The notes under the pieces were generated by a model that did no database searches, had not been told where the DNA came from, and saw only the letters and a list, made by a program, of their open reading frames with translations. Below are positions 1 through 7,948 of a stretch of 43,013 nucleotides of DNA, in pieces. Position 1 is the stretch's first letter. Each line of letters begins with the position of its first letter. Origin of the DNA: an uncultured Pseudanabaenaceae cyanobacterium (GTDB lineage Bacteria; Cyanobacteriota; Cyanobacteriia; PCC-9006; JAAUQQ01); contig CALECT010000178.1 of assembly GCA_937949725.1 (NCBI GenBank), forward strand, positions 1 to 43,013. Reading direction: 5' to 3'. The position numbers were made by a program, and so were the translations under genes.

Positions 1-111
1 GGGTCACTGCATATCTGCTCGCACATCAGAATGCTTTACCAAGAGACACTGAAAGACCCCACAACAACGCCCAAAAGGTCAACACCGCGACCAGTACTTA
101 CCAACAAACAG

Positions 112-214
112 TGAAGCAACCCAATACCCTTGGGAAGGGTGACCCGTCAGGGAACGCCGTCGTTCCCTACGGCGGGGGTGTCGGGGGCTGGCCCCTGACG
201 GATTTGTCGACTTG
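112..214 (+). repeat. Dispersed hairpin repeat, copy A
   Basis: This intergenic element begins TGAAGCAACCCA and ends near GGATTTGTCGACTTGT. It shares order and end motifs with copies at 17096-17211 (+) and 35282-35395 (-). It can form a stem AGGGAACG/CGTTCCCT (149-156 with 161-168, loop CCGT) and a second stem 181-188 with 191-198 around a TG loop. A competing long-range pairing CCGTCAGGG/CCCTGACGG (144-152 with 193-201) is also possible. Copy A is the most diverged of the three: ends and hairpin plan are kept while the stem sequences differ. Confidence 0.7.
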
Positions 215-233
215 TGGGTTTTGCCTCCCAAGC

Positions 234-268
234 AAAAGCCCCCGCCTGCAATGCAAGCGGGGGCTTTT
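234..268 (-). terminator. Rho-independent terminator of the EF-G gene
   Basis: Perfect 12-bp inverted repeat AAAAGCCCCCGC (234-245) with GCGGGGGCTTTT (257-268), separated by 11 nt. It lies 28 bp past the stop codon of the minus-strand EF-G gene. The T-run falls at the 3' side on the minus strand, and the A-run makes it potentially bidirectional. Confidence 0.85.
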
Positions 269-295
269 CAATCAGAGCTTAAAAGCGACTAACCA

Positions 296-2386
296 CTACT
301 TCTTAGCAGCAGCCTCACGCTCCTTAACTTCCTTAATCACTTCCTCAGCCACATTACGAGGGCAAGGAGAATAGTGAGCAAACAACATCGAGAACTGACC
401 ACGGCCAGAAGTCATCGTCCGCAAGTCACCGATGTAACCGAACATCTCGCTCAAAGGCACCTCAGCCTTAATGCGAACACCCATAGCACCCGCTTCCTGA
501 GACTTGATCATGCCGCGACGACGGTTCAAGTCACCAATCACATCACCCACGTGATCATCGGGAGTGAACACATCCACATCCATGATGGGCTCAAGCAACT
601 GAGGCTTTGCTTTGGGGATGGTCTGGCGGTAAGCCGCTTTAGCAGCGATTTCGAATGCGATCGCGCTGGAATCAACGGGGTGGAAACCACCGTCAGACAG
701 GGTGAATTTAACATCCACCATGGGGAAACCAGCCATCACACCTTTCTCGATGCTGCTCTCGAAGCCCTTCTGAACCGCAGGCCAGAATTCGCGAGGCACG
801 TTACCACCGGTCACCTTGGACTCAAACTCAAAGCCAGTACCGGGCTCACCAGGCTCAATGGTGTAGTCAATCTTGGCAAACTGACCGGAACCACCAGACT
901 GCTTCTTGTGGGTGTAGCTGTCGGTGAAGGGGTTCGTGATGGACTCACGGTAAGCCACCTGAGGCTTGCCCACTTCAACTTCCACACCGTGGGTGCGCTT
1001 GAGAATGTCCACCTTGATGTCGAGGTGAAGCTCACCCATGCCCATCATGATGCACTCGCCACTTTCCTGGTCGGTCTCAACGCGGAAAGAGGGATCCTCT
1101 TGGACCATCTTGCTGAGAGCCAGACCCATCTTCTCGGAGCCACCCTTGTTCTTTGGCGCCACAGCAATGGAGATCACAGGGTCAGGGAAGACCATGGGCT
1201 CCAAGGTAGCGGGCTTCTTGGGGTCACAGAGGGTGTGACCGGTCTGGACGTTCTTCATGCCAACAATGGCGATGATGTCGCCAGCCTGGGCGGTGTTGAT
1301 CTCCTCGCGGGAGTCAGCATGCATCTCCACCAGGCGACCGATGCGCTCGGTCTTTCCGGTGTAGGTGTTGAGGATGGTGTCACCCTTGTTCAAGGTGCCG
1401 GAGTAGATGCGAGTAAAGGTCAGAGCGCCGAAGCGGTCATCCATGATTTTGAATGCCAAAGCACGCAAAGGATACTCGGTGTCTACCAAGGCGAATTCGC
1501 CTGTGGCATTGCCTTCCAAGTCAACCTCAGGCTGGGGCTTCACTTCCTTGGGGTTAGGCAGGTAATCCACAACCGCATCAAGGATTAGCTGTACACCCTT
1601 GTTCTTAAAGGAAGAACCACAGTAGGTAGGGAAGAAAGCCAGCTCACGGGTGCCCTTACGGATGCAAGCCTTGAGCTCATCAATGGAAATTTCCTCACCT
1701 TCGAGGTACTTCTCCATCATGGCGTCGTCTTGCTCAACCGCAAGCTCAACCAGCTTCTCGCGCCACTCTTCGACCTGCTCTTTCATGTCCTCAGGGACAT
1801 CGAGAAGTTCGTACTTGGTGGGATCGTCAGAACCATCCCAAACCCAAGCCTTGCGGGTCAGGAGGTCAACCAAACCGGTGAACTGGTCTTCGATGCCGAT
1901 GGGCAGCACCATCACCATGGGCTTGGCAGCCAGGACGTTCTCAACCTGGTCCACCACACGGTAGAAATCACCACCAGTCCGGTCCAGCTTGTTCACATAG
2001 ATGATACGAGCAACGCCAGACTCGTTGGCGTAGCGCCAGTTGGTCTCAGACTGGGGCTCCACACCACCGGAGGCGCAGAACACACCCACGCCGCCATCAA
2101 GCACCTTGAGAGAGCGATACACCTCGATGGTGAAGTCAACGTGACCGGGGGTGTCAATAATGTTGAGCTGGTGGTCATTCCAGAAACAGGTCGTAGCAGC
2201 AGACTGAATCGTAATTCCGCGCTCTTGTTCCTGCTCCATGAAGTCGGTGGTGGCTGCACCGTCATGGACTTCACCGATCTTATGGATTTTGCCGGTGAGG
2301 CTCAGGAAACGTTCGGTTGTAGTGGTCTTGCCTGCGTCGACGTGGGCGAAGATTCCAATATTGCGATAGCGCGTAAGGTCTTTCAT
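296..2386 (-). CDS. fusA: Elongation factor G paralogue (EF-G2 type)
   Basis: Translational GTPase of 696 aa, full length for EF-G, expected to act in ribosomal translocation or recycling in the cytoplasm. The G domain shows P-loop AHVDAGKT (14-21), RGIT (57-60), DTPGH (78-82) and NKLD (132-135). EF-G domains II to V follow, ending in a Lys/Ala-rich tail. The N-terminus ([20 protein letters not shown]) resembles the second EF-G found in Pseudomonas and Vibrio rather than the usual cyanobacterial str-operon EF-G, as I recall those sequences. No rpsL, rpsG or tuf lies beside it in the window, which fits a paralogue. It is apparently monocistronic, with its own terminator at 234-268 and a 395-bp upstream gap. 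The family is certain; whether it translocates or has a specialised role is open. Confidence 0.93.
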   Translation of the reverse strand: MKDLTRYRNIGIFAHVDAGKTTTTERFLSLTGKIHKIGEVHDGAATTDFMEQEQERGITIQSAATTCFWNDHQLNIIDTPGHVDFTIEVYRSLKVLDGGVGVFCASGGVEPQSETNWRYANESGVARIIYVNKLDRTGGDFYRVVDQVENVLAAKPMVMVLPIGIEDQFTGLVDLLTRKAWVWDGSDDPTKYELLDVPEDMKEQVEEWREKLVELAVEQDDAMMEKYLEGEEISIDELKACIRKGTRELAFFPTYCGSSFKNKGVQLILDAVVDYLPNPKEVKPQPEVDLEGNATGEFALVDTEYPLRALAFKIMDDRFGALTFTRIYSGTLNKGDTILNTYTGKTERIGRLVEMHADSREEINTAQAGDIIAIVGMKNVQTGHTLCDPKKPATLEPMVFPDPVISIAVAPKNKGGSEKMGLALSKMVQEDPSFRVETDQESGECIMMGMGELHLDIKVDILKRTHGVEVEVGKPQVAYRESITNPFTDSYTHKKQSGGSGQFAKIDYTIEPGEPGTGFEFESKVTGGNVPREFWPAVQKGFESSIEKGVMAGFPMVDVKFTLSDGGFHPVDSSAIAFEIAAKAAYRQTIPKAKPQLLEPIMDVDVFTPDDHVGDVIGDLNRRRGMIKSQEAGAMGVRIKAEVPLSEMFGYIGDLRTMTSGRGQFSMLFAHYSPCPRNVAEEVIKEVKEREAAAKK

Positions 2387-2781
2387 GTCTGCTCTTATTG
2401 TTCAGTTCTCTACGAACTGTGATATTTGGCCACTTGCCGAGGGTTACTCAGCAGAAAATCGGCATTATTTCGCAACCAGCTCGGGCTGGAGGGCAACCCT
2501 CGGAACATTCGAGCTTGTGGGGCGAATGTGTCTTATGCCTCGGTTGACAACACCTATTTGTTTAACAATTGTAAATTGCTTTGCAACAAATTAGGGATCA
2601 GTCCTAAGCCTATAAACCTACGGTTTACCGATCTTCCGGGGCGATCGCCTTATTGTAACGAAGCCCCCTCAAGGGATGTAGCCGCTGCCGCAAGCAACCC
2701 CCACCTGTGGTAAAGCAGCATTCAGTCCGCGATCTTTATCACAAACTAGCAGCCAGCAGCTCTCCACCAGGATCATCTGTG
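2387..2781. other. Intergenic region upstream of EF-G
   Basis: Gene-free gap of 395 bp. The part at 2550-2620 is AT-rich and includes the near-palindrome TTTAACAATTGTAAA. On the minus strand a weak promoter-like pair, TTGCAA then TAAACA 16 nt later, could serve the EF-G gene. A HIP1 palindrome lies near 2641. The open frames here have no recognisable protein character. Confidence 0.4.
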
Positions 2782-3087
2782 CTACTGCTCAGCGACCGCC
2801 AGCAAGGCATCCATGACGCCAGGGAAGCGCTGATCGAGTTCCGTCTTGCGCAGGGAATTGATGCGCTGGGTGCCTTCTTTACGGGAGTAGACAACCCCTG
2901 CTTCCCGCAAAATTTTGAAATGGTGGGAGAGGGTGGATTTTGCCACATCACAGCACAGGGCTGAGCAGGACTGTTCGCCCTCTCGGGCCAGTCGCTGGGC
3001 AATTTCCAGGCGAACCGGATCGCCTAGGGCATAGAGCAGGCTCGCTAAACTGACCTGCTGAACATCGGGGTGGAACAACTCTCGCAT
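2782..3087 (-). CDS. rexT: ArsR/SmtB-family redox repressor, RexT-like
   Basis: A 101-aa winged-helix protein of ArsR/SmtB size. The core runs from ALGDPVRLEIAQRL (20-33) through the recognition helix KSTLSHHFKILREAGVV (50-66) to the wing RKEGTQRINSLR. Cysteines lie at 41, 45 and 46; the vicinal pair C45-C46 sits just before the recognition helix. In Nostoc/Anabaena PCC 7120, RexT is an ArsR-family repressor next to trxA2 that senses H2O2 through a vicinal Cys pair. Here too the gene is divergent from a thioredoxin (169 bp apart), with a dyad TTCGA-N5-TCGAA between them. The orthology is inferred from motif plus context. A metal-sensing ArsR is the alternative, but the usual full metal-ligand sets are not obvious. 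Confidence 0.78.
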   Translation of the reverse strand: MRELFHPDVQQVSLASLLYALGDPVRLEIAQRLAREGEQSCSALCCDVAKSTLSHHFKILREAGVVYSRKEGTQRINSLRKTELDQRFPGVMDALLAVAEQ

Positions 3088-3122
3088 GGTTGCATTATGA
3101 CATTTGCGCTAAGATTCATTTG

Positions 3123-3137
3123 TTCGAGATTATCGAA
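3123..3137. promoter_or_regulatory. Candidate RexT operator dyad
   Basis: Perfect inverted repeat TTCGA-N5-TCGAA in the rexT–thioredoxin spacer, 36 bp from the rexT start codon and 120 bp upstream of the thioredoxin ATG. Its position suits control of both divergent promoters. Binding by the ArsR protein is an inference. Confidence 0.45.
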
Positions 3138-3181
3138 TTAAAGAAAAGTCTGACCATCAAGTCTAGCTTCTAGATTTCCAA

Positions 3182-3203
3182 CCTTAGGACAGCCTTAGGA
3201 CAG
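3182..3203 (+). repeat. Tandem 11-bp direct repeat upstream of thioredoxin
   Basis: Two exact back-to-back copies of CCTTAGGACAG (3182-3192, 3193-3203), ending 53 bp before the thioredoxin ATG. One 11-bp unit is about one helical turn, so it could be a tandem regulator site on one DNA face or a simple slippage duplication. Confidence 0.6.
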
Positions 3204-3256
3204 GAAGTCAGACCCCGGTCGGCTCTTCCCACAATGAATCATTCAGGAGGTACACC

Positions 3257-3667
3257 ATGGTGAATGCCGTGCAATCCCCAAGCGCTCAACTTCAAACCGT
3301 TCAACCTCAAGCAGCGGAAAATTCAACCGTCCAGGCTCAGCCCCAAAGGGTGATTACTGTGGATGACCATCAGTTTGACGAGCTGATTATGAATAGCGAG
3401 CTGCCGGTGCTAGTCGATATTTGGGCGCCCTGGTGTGGACCCTGTCGATTGGTCAGTCCGGTGGTGGATGCGATCGCCTCTACTTACAAAGGTCGGCTCC
3501 AAGTCGCGAAGCTCAATGTCGATGAGAATCCCGACACCGCGACCCGCTACGAAGTGCGCAGTATTCCAACACTGCTGCTCTTTGAGCAGGGACAGGTCGT
3601 GGAAAGACTCACCGGAGCAGTCACCCGGAGCCGTTTAACCGAAATGGTTGAGCAGCATCTTGCCTAG
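3257..3667 (+). CDS. trxA: Thioredoxin with N-terminal extension
   Basis: A 136-aa thioredoxin reducing protein disulphides in the cytoplasm. The active site WCGPC lies at 59-63, with the cis-proline segment SIPT near residue 104. The fold starts at about residue 32; ahead of it is a Gln/Val/Ala-rich extension not found in a plain 107-aa thioredoxin. The start is supported by a strong AGGAGG at 3245-3250, six nt before ATG. It is divergent from the RexT-like gene and followed after 117 bp by an Old Yellow Enzyme on the same strand with no strong hairpin between, so the two may be co-transcribed. The context matches TrxA2 of Anabaena, so induction by peroxide or redox stress is likely but inferred. 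Confidence 0.92.
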   Translation: MVNAVQSPSAQLQTVQPQAAENSTVQAQPQRVITVDDHQFDELIMNSELPVLVDIWAPWCGPCRLVSPVVDAIASTYKGRLQVAKLNVDENPDTATRYEVRSIPTLLLFEQGQVVERLTGAVTRSRLTEMVEQHLA

Positions 3668-3784
3668 GTTGTTGGAACTCTGCCTCGGTCTCTCCAAAGG
3701 GATTGAGGCTGCCCACCAAACTCCGCAGTCCAGATACTCGAGCATCAGTCACGCTTTACCTTCAGCAACCCAGGATCTTTTCCC

Positions 3785-4882
3785 ATGGCCGACACCGCAG
3801 CCTTGTTCCAGCCCATCAGCTTGGGAGCTATTGTCAGCCCCAACCGCATCACCATGGCTCCCCTGACTCGGGGCCGCGCAGGCGAAAGCCGCGTTCCCAA
3901 CGACCTGATGGTGGAGTACTACCGCCAACGGGCTAGCGCCGGGGTGATCATTGCCGAGGCCACCGCCATTTCCGAACAAGGATACGGCTGGGACCAGGCA
4001 CCCGGCATCTACAACGATGAGCAGGTTGCAGGCTGGAAGAAAGTCACAGATGCCGTTCACAAAGCAGGTGGCAAGATTGTGCTCCAGCTGTGGCATGTGG
4101 GTCGGGCTTCCCATTCCGATTTTCAACCCAATGGTGAAACGCCAGTCTCTTCCTCGGCGATCGCTATCAGCGGTGAGATTCACACGCCTCAAGGCAAGAA
4201 GACCTATGAGGTGCCTCGGGCGCTGGAGCTGAATGAGATTCCTGCGATTATTCAACAATACGTGGATGCAACTAAGCGAGCTCAAGCAGCAGGCTTCGAT
4301 GGTGTGGAAGTCCACAGCGCCAATGGCTATTTGCTAGACCAGTTTTTGCGGGATGGCGTCAACCAGCGCACCGACGAATATGGCGGCAGCATCGAGAACC
4401 GAGCCCGGCTGACGCTGGAAGTGACAAAGGCTGTCATTGCTACCTGGACTGCCGATCGCGTCGGCGTTCGCCTCTCCCCCAACAGCACCTTCAATGATTT
4501 GAGCGATAGCAATACAGTGGCAACCTTTACTTATGTGGCGGAGCAGTTGGAGCCCTTGGGGCTGGCCTATCTCCATGTGATTGAGGCTTTGCCCGGTCAC
4601 TTCATGTACAACGAAGGGGAGCGGGCTGTGCCTTCCATTCGCAAGGCTTTTTCGGGGCCGTTGATGCTGAATGGCGGCTATGACGCGGAGAGCGGGGCGG
4701 AGGCGATCGCCAGCCAGGCAGCAGACCTCATCTCCTACGGCATTCCCTTTATTGCCAACCCCGACCTGCCCGAACGCTTCCGCCTGGGCGCTGAGCTAAA
4801 CGCACCGGACCAGACGACGTTCTATAGCCCAGGTGCAAAAGGGTACATAGATTACCCGTTTGTTGGCGCAACCAAAGCATAG
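3785..4882 (+). CDS. Old Yellow Enzyme family alkene (ene-)reductase
   Basis: A 365-aa FMN flavoprotein TIM barrel of the OYE/NemA type, expected to reduce activated C=C bonds of enones or nitro compounds with NAD(P)H. Visible signatures are PNRITMAPLTR (19-29), QLWHVGR (101-107), the substrate-anion pair H177/N180 within VEVHSANGYLLDQF, then DEYGGSIENR (197-206). The end of the barrel holds LMLNGGYD. Length is normal for the family. Start is ATG 3785 with AGGA about 12 nt upstream. It follows thioredoxin by 117 bp. Co-regulation by the neighbouring RexT-like repressor would place it in detoxification of reactive electrophiles or in redox defence; that is inference. The natural substrate cannot be read from sequence. 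Confidence 0.92.
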   Translation: MADTAALFQPISLGAIVSPNRITMAPLTRGRAGESRVPNDLMVEYYRQRASAGVIIAEATAISEQGYGWDQAPGIYNDEQVAGWKKVTDAVHKAGGKIVLQLWHVGRASHSDFQPNGETPVSSSAIAISGEIHTPQGKKTYEVPRALELNEIPAIIQQYVDATKRAQAAGFDGVEVHSANGYLLDQFLRDGVNQRTDEYGGSIENRARLTLEVTKAVIATWTADRVGVRLSPNSTFNDLSDSNTVATFTYVAEQLEPLGLAYLHVIEALPGHFMYNEGERAVPSIRKAFSGPLMLNGGYDAESGAEAIASQAADLISYGIPFIANPDLPERFRLGAELNAPDQTTFYSPGAKGYIDYPFVGATKA

Positions 4883-5189
4883 GAACAGGCATTGCTTAAT
4901 ACCTAAATCCCATCCATTCTGAATCGCCACGTAGGGGCCGGAGTTGCCCTGCCCCTGAGCTGTTTGGGCAAAGCTATGCCGTGCAAACCAGCCCCTGCAA
5001 GCATCAAATTTGGGTGTGTTTGCGGTGCCTAGCCACGCCCCAATCCCGCACCTCAAGTTCACCGCACTTTTATGTAATGCTACAAAGTCTTTATTGAGTT
5101 CTGAATTATTGTTGAAATGCTTGTCGAATCTAGGCTTAGCCAACTTCTAACTTTAGCTTTCATGGCGAGATTTTTAGTTGAAAAGCAAG
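4883..5189. other. Intergenic region with possible dispersed repeat
   Basis: Gap between the OYE gene and the CsgG-family promoter. The part at about 4930-5050 contains GC-rich short complementary stretches (GGGGCCGGAGTTGCCCTGCCCC and similar) and gives a protein-like antisense frame of a kind I associate with translated cyanobacterial repeats. No second copy was seen in this window, so repeat status is only suspected. From 5080 the sequence turns AT-rich towards the promoter. Confidence 0.35.
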
Positions 5190-5217
5190 TTGCCGTCTAA
5201 GCCAATTGGCTTATGCT
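5190..5217 (+). promoter_or_regulatory. Predicted csgG-family promoter with palindrome in spacer
   Basis: A -35-like TTGCCG (5190-5195) and -10-like TATGCT (5212-5217) are separated by 16 nt. The spacer is almost filled by a perfect 14-bp palindrome AAGCCAATTGGCTT (5199-5212), which touches the -10 box and is a good operator candidate. The CsgG-family ATG is at 5293, implying a leader of about 70 nt. Confidence 0.5.
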
Positions 5218-5292
5218 AGGATTCTCGAGACCTTCAGTAAGCCAGAGGCAAACTGGGGCGTCGTTTTATAGAGAATTAGATAAGTTTTAACT

Positions 5293-6075
5293 ATGGCCAT
5301 CTCCCTATTGACCCGTTCTCTAAGCCGCAGTGCTGTTCTGGCGTCTCTCGCCTTTGGCTTGAGTTTTGGCGTGGGTACGACGGCCTTGGCGCAATCAAAG
5401 CCGGTTATTTCGGTGCCAGAATTCAAAAATGAGACCAGCTATTGGTGGTGGAATGACGGCGCTTCCCGTGAGCTGGCGGATGCCCTCAGTAATGAACTAA
5501 ATGCGACGGGAAATTTCCGCGTTGCCGAGCGCCAAAAGCTGGGTGAAGTGTTATCCGAGCAAGAGCTGGCAGAGCTAGGCATTACTCGCCCCGGCACTGG
5601 AGCTCAGCAGGGACAGGTGACTGGCGCTCAGTACATTGTGCTGGGCCGGGTTGCAGCTTACGAAGAAGGCGTGGCCGAAGAATCGAGTGGTGGCCGCGTG
5701 GGCGGCATTCGCATTGGTGGTATTCGCTTGGGCGGCGGCGGTCGCCAGGAGAAGCAGCAGGCTTATATTGCCATTGACTTGCGAGTGGTTGATTCCACGA
5801 CAGGGGAAGTTGTGCATTCCCGTACGGTGGAAGGTCGAGCAACCTCTGAGGCGAAGGGTGGTAGTGCCAATGTGGGTTTCCGAGGTGTGAACGTTGGGGG
5901 CGATCGCGCCAAGTCCAATAAGGTCCCTGTGGGTCAGGCGCTTCGTGCTGCGCTGATTGAAGCGACGGATTATCTGAGCTGCGCCATGGTGGAGCAGGAT
6001 AGCTGTTTGTCTGATTATCAGGATAAGGATGACCGCCGTCGGGAAAACACTCGCAGTGTTTTGGATCTCGACTAA
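5293..6075 (+). CDS. CsgG/HfaB-family secreted protein
   Basis: A 260-aa protein with a clear Sec signal peptide (hydrophobic SAVLASLAFGLSFG, cleavage near ALA-QS at 34). The mature part follows the CsgG/HfaB plan: PVISVPEFKNET start, a helix with LADALSNEL, FRVAERQKLGEVLSEQEL, then GAQYIVLGRVAAYEEG. A Gly/Arg segment at about 129-153 (GGIRIGGIRLGGGG) lies where the sheet core would continue, before AYIAIDLRVVDSTTGEVVHS. In CsgG the family forms outer-membrane export pores for curli; cyanobacterial members are of unknown role, and no curli genes are nearby. The C-terminal part is charged (KDDRRREN). It is probably followed in the same transcription unit by the lipoprotein at 6109. Family assignment is good; function is not known. 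Confidence 0.82.
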   Translation: MAISLLTRSLSRSAVLASLAFGLSFGVGTTALAQSKPVISVPEFKNETSYWWWNDGASRELADALSNELNATGNFRVAERQKLGEVLSEQELAELGITRPGTGAQQGQVTGAQYIVLGRVAAYEEGVAEESSGGRVGGIRIGGIRLGGGGRQEKQQAYIAIDLRVVDSTTGEVVHSRTVEGRATSEAKGGSANVGFRGVNVGGDRAKSNKVPVGQALRAALIEATDYLSCAMVEQDSCLSDYQDKDDRRRENTRSVLDLD

Positions 6076-6108
6076 ATAACCCTGTGCTCTTTAGGGATTT
6101 TTGAATGA

Positions 6109-6684
6109 ATGGGCTGGGGGCGATCGTCCCAAGCCCATCTTTGTAACGGGAATTTTGGACAATTATTCGCTAAACCTGCCGACCAATTTATCCAATTGCT
6201 CATTGGCGCGATTCTCCTTAGCGCTTGCCACTCCCTAACTAATGCCATGGGCTTTGACCAAAAATCGTTCGACTTTGCCAACAGTGAAATCGATCAAGTC
6301 ACTTACCGTTTCACAGACTCTTCCGTTCCGCCGCGATTTCATCGGAGCTATGGCATCGTCGTGACGGCCCAAGCGGTCAGGATTACGGTCGATAGCTATG
6401 GTGATATCCTTGCCCAGCAAGAATGGCCCAGCAGCGCCGAGCAATTCCAAACTGTGCTGACTGTACTGAACGAAGCCCGCATCCGCCAAGGTGAAAAATC
6501 CATGGAGCCAGGCTGTACCGGTGGGACCAGCGATCGCATCATCGCCCATCGCCAAGGTGAATCAATTTTTGATGCCTACCGCTATAACTGTGGTGGAGAC
6601 TCAGGCCCCATGGAAGGCGACATTGCCACGGTTAAAAAGCATCTGCAAGGCTTGATACCCAATTTCTCAAGTTTGCGAAGCTAA
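6109..6684 (+). CDS. Putative lipoprotein, unknown function
   Basis: Open frame of 191 aa starting 33 nt after the CsgG-family stop. A hydrophobic stretch QLLIGAILLSAC ends in a lipobox with Cys40, so the mature protein would be lipid-anchored. The segment ahead of it (residues 1-27) is long and not strongly basic, so the true start may be a non-ATG codon further in; AGGG at 6093 precedes ATG 6109. The mature domain has an ordinary mixed composition with two cysteines (PGCTGG, YNCGGDSG) that could pair. I do not recognise a family. It ends in a perfect inverted repeat shared with the convergent gene, so the 3' end is well defined. Confidence 0.65.
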   Translation: MGWGRSSQAHLCNGNFGQLFAKPADQFIQLLIGAILLSACHSLTNAMGFDQKSFDFANSEIDQVTYRFTDSSVPPRFHRSYGIVVTAQAVRITVDSYGDILAQQEWPSSAEQFQTVLTVLNEARIRQGEKSMEPGCTGGTSDRIIAHRQGESIFDAYRYNCGGDSGPMEGDIATVKKHLQGLIPNFSSLRS

Positions 6685-6722
6685 CGGCTAATCAGTGCAA
6701 AAGTCTGGACCGATTAGCCGTT
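6683..6722. terminator. Bidirectional hairpin between convergent genes
   Basis: Perfect 11-bp inverted repeat AACGGCTAATC (6683-6693) and GATTAGCCGTT (6712-6722) with an 18-nt loop. It overlaps the lipoprotein stop and lies 10 bp from the stop of the convergent beta-barrel gene. There is no long T-run, so termination efficiency is uncertain. Confidence 0.6.
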
Positions 6723-6731
6723 CTGGATGTC

Positions 6732-7208
6732 CTAGAAGTTGAACATCCCCATAATCAATAGCTCTGCATCCGTATCGCCATCTTGGAAAATGTAATTTCC
6801 ACCCAGGCGAATTGCGGCGTTACGCTGCAAGTCATATTCCAGACCTGCACTGAGCATGGGGGAGATGTCACCGGTGTTATCAGTGTTATAGGCTAAGCCG
6901 CCACCCCCATAGGGGGATAGCTTCAAAGCAGTGGCATCCACCGTCGCTGCCGCACGCACTTCCAGCTCGCTGCCGAAAATTAGATCTGGGCGGACGGATA
7001 GGCCTAGACCATTGCCTTGAATTTTGAACTGGGTGATGGGCAGTTTTGCCCCAATGGCAAAGCTCGTGTCATCGTTAAACCCACCGCGGAAACCTGCCCC
7101 AACGCTGTAGCCTTCCAGGGGGCCGGCCATGGCTGCGGGAGCCATAATGCCCAGCATGAGCGGAGTTGCTAGGAGCGCAAGGTTGCGTAGTTGTGAAAGA
7201 GAACCCAT
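6732..7208 (-). CDS. Small outer-membrane beta-barrel-like protein, paralogue 1
   Basis: Secreted protein of 158 aa from ATG 7208, with signal peptide MGSLSQLRNLALLATPLMLG...AMA-GPLEGY. The mature part alternates polar and hydrophobic residues as in a small beta-barrel (YSVGAGFRGGFND, LGLSVRPDLIFGSELEVRAA, SPYGGGGLAYNTD) and ends GGNYIFQDGDTDAELLIMGMFNF. The terminal Phe with alternating residues fits a BAM-recognised last strand. I chose ATG 7208 because the 15 residues before it precede the signal peptide and look non-coding. It is a tandem paralogue of the next gene upstream (7317-7784), with the block GGNYIFQDGDTDAE identical. Outer-membrane location is inferred; no specific function is recognised. 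Confidence 0.75.
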   Translation of the reverse strand: MGSLSQLRNLALLATPLMLGIMAPAAMAGPLEGYSVGAGFRGGFNDDTSFAIGAKLPITQFKIQGNGLGLSVRPDLIFGSELEVRAAATVDATALKLSPYGGGGLAYNTDNTGDISPMLSAGLEYDLQRNAAIRLGGNYIFQDGDTDAELLIMGMFNF

Positions 7209-7316
7209 GGTGGTTGCCCCAAAATGAATATCTCGCTTAGCATATATCAGCATTTCTTCTTGGCAAGGGGTGAATGGGTTGCTTTACCCAGGTGATGGCT
7301 CCCCTATGGAATTTGC

Positions 7317-7784
7317 TTAAAACGCATAGTTGCCAGTCACGAGCATCTCGGCATCGGTATCGCCATCCTGGAAAATATAATTTCCCCCGACTCGCACGAC
7401 AAAATTGCGATGTAGGCTCACGTCAACGCCAGCACTCAGCATTGGGTCAACTTTTTGGCTGCCGTGGGTGTTGTAGGCCAAGCCACCGCCAAAGTAAGGA
7501 GAGACGCGGCCGATCGCGGTCTCTGCAGTGAATGCGGCCCGCATTTCTGTTGCTCGATCCAAGATCAGTGTTGGTCGTAGGGACAGGCTCCAGCTATCGT
7601 TCAGTTCTTTAACTTGCAATTTACCGGTAATAGCTAATCCGGTGCCGTTGTCGAAGCCAGCGCGCACACCTGCACCCACATAATGACCATTGGAAGGCCC
7701 TGCGTTGGCGGGTGTTCCTATAATCAAAACTAAGGGCAACGAAACGATCGGGAGCAGAGTGGTAGAGATGCGACCAAAAGACAT
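7317..7784 (-). CDS. Small outer-membrane beta-barrel-like protein, paralogue 2
   Basis: A 155-aa secreted protein from ATG 7784, preceded by AAGGAATCT as ribosome-binding site. The signal peptide is SFGRISTTLLPIVSLPLVLI and cleavage near ANA-GPSNGHY. Mature sequence parallels paralogue 1: HYVGAGVRAGFDNG, SLSLRPTLILDRATEMRAAF, SPYFGGGLAYNTHG, PMLSAGVDVSLHRN, then GGNYIFQDGDTDAEMLVTGNYAF. Identity is concentrated at the strand-like segments and the C-terminus, so the pair arose by an old tandem duplication. The spacer between the two genes is 108 bp, so separate or joint transcription are both possible. Role unknown; a small porin-like or structural barrel is the best guess. Confidence 0.75.
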   Translation of the reverse strand: MSFGRISTTLLPIVSLPLVLIIGTPANAGPSNGHYVGAGVRAGFDNGTGLAITGKLQVKELNDSWSLSLRPTLILDRATEMRAAFTAETAIGRVSPYFGGGLAYNTHGSQKVDPMLSAGVDVSLHRNFVVRVGGNYIFQDGDTDAEMLVTGNYAF

Positions 7785-7948
7785 CGTAGATTCCTTGCGA
7801 CAGTAAGGCATCTAGCTGGCATGGGATTGGTGCAATGGCTGGCTTGGCAAAGAGTTAACCCTGGCCCAAAGGCTTCAGGTCAGAAAATACTTTTCTTAAA
7901 ACAAATAGTACCCAGGGCGATCGCCCTTCTCTCATCTAGATATTGATT

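Noticed and set aside
374..1588. Long plus-strand frame of 404 aa antisense to EF-G
   Set aside because: It is the complement of a clear EF-G gene; the protein is His/Leu/Val-rich without any family character, a known effect of codon bias.
4796..5143. 115-aa minus frame overlapping the OYE 3' end
   Set aside because: No ribosome-binding site, overlaps a real gene, and its wording looks like a translated noncoding repeat.
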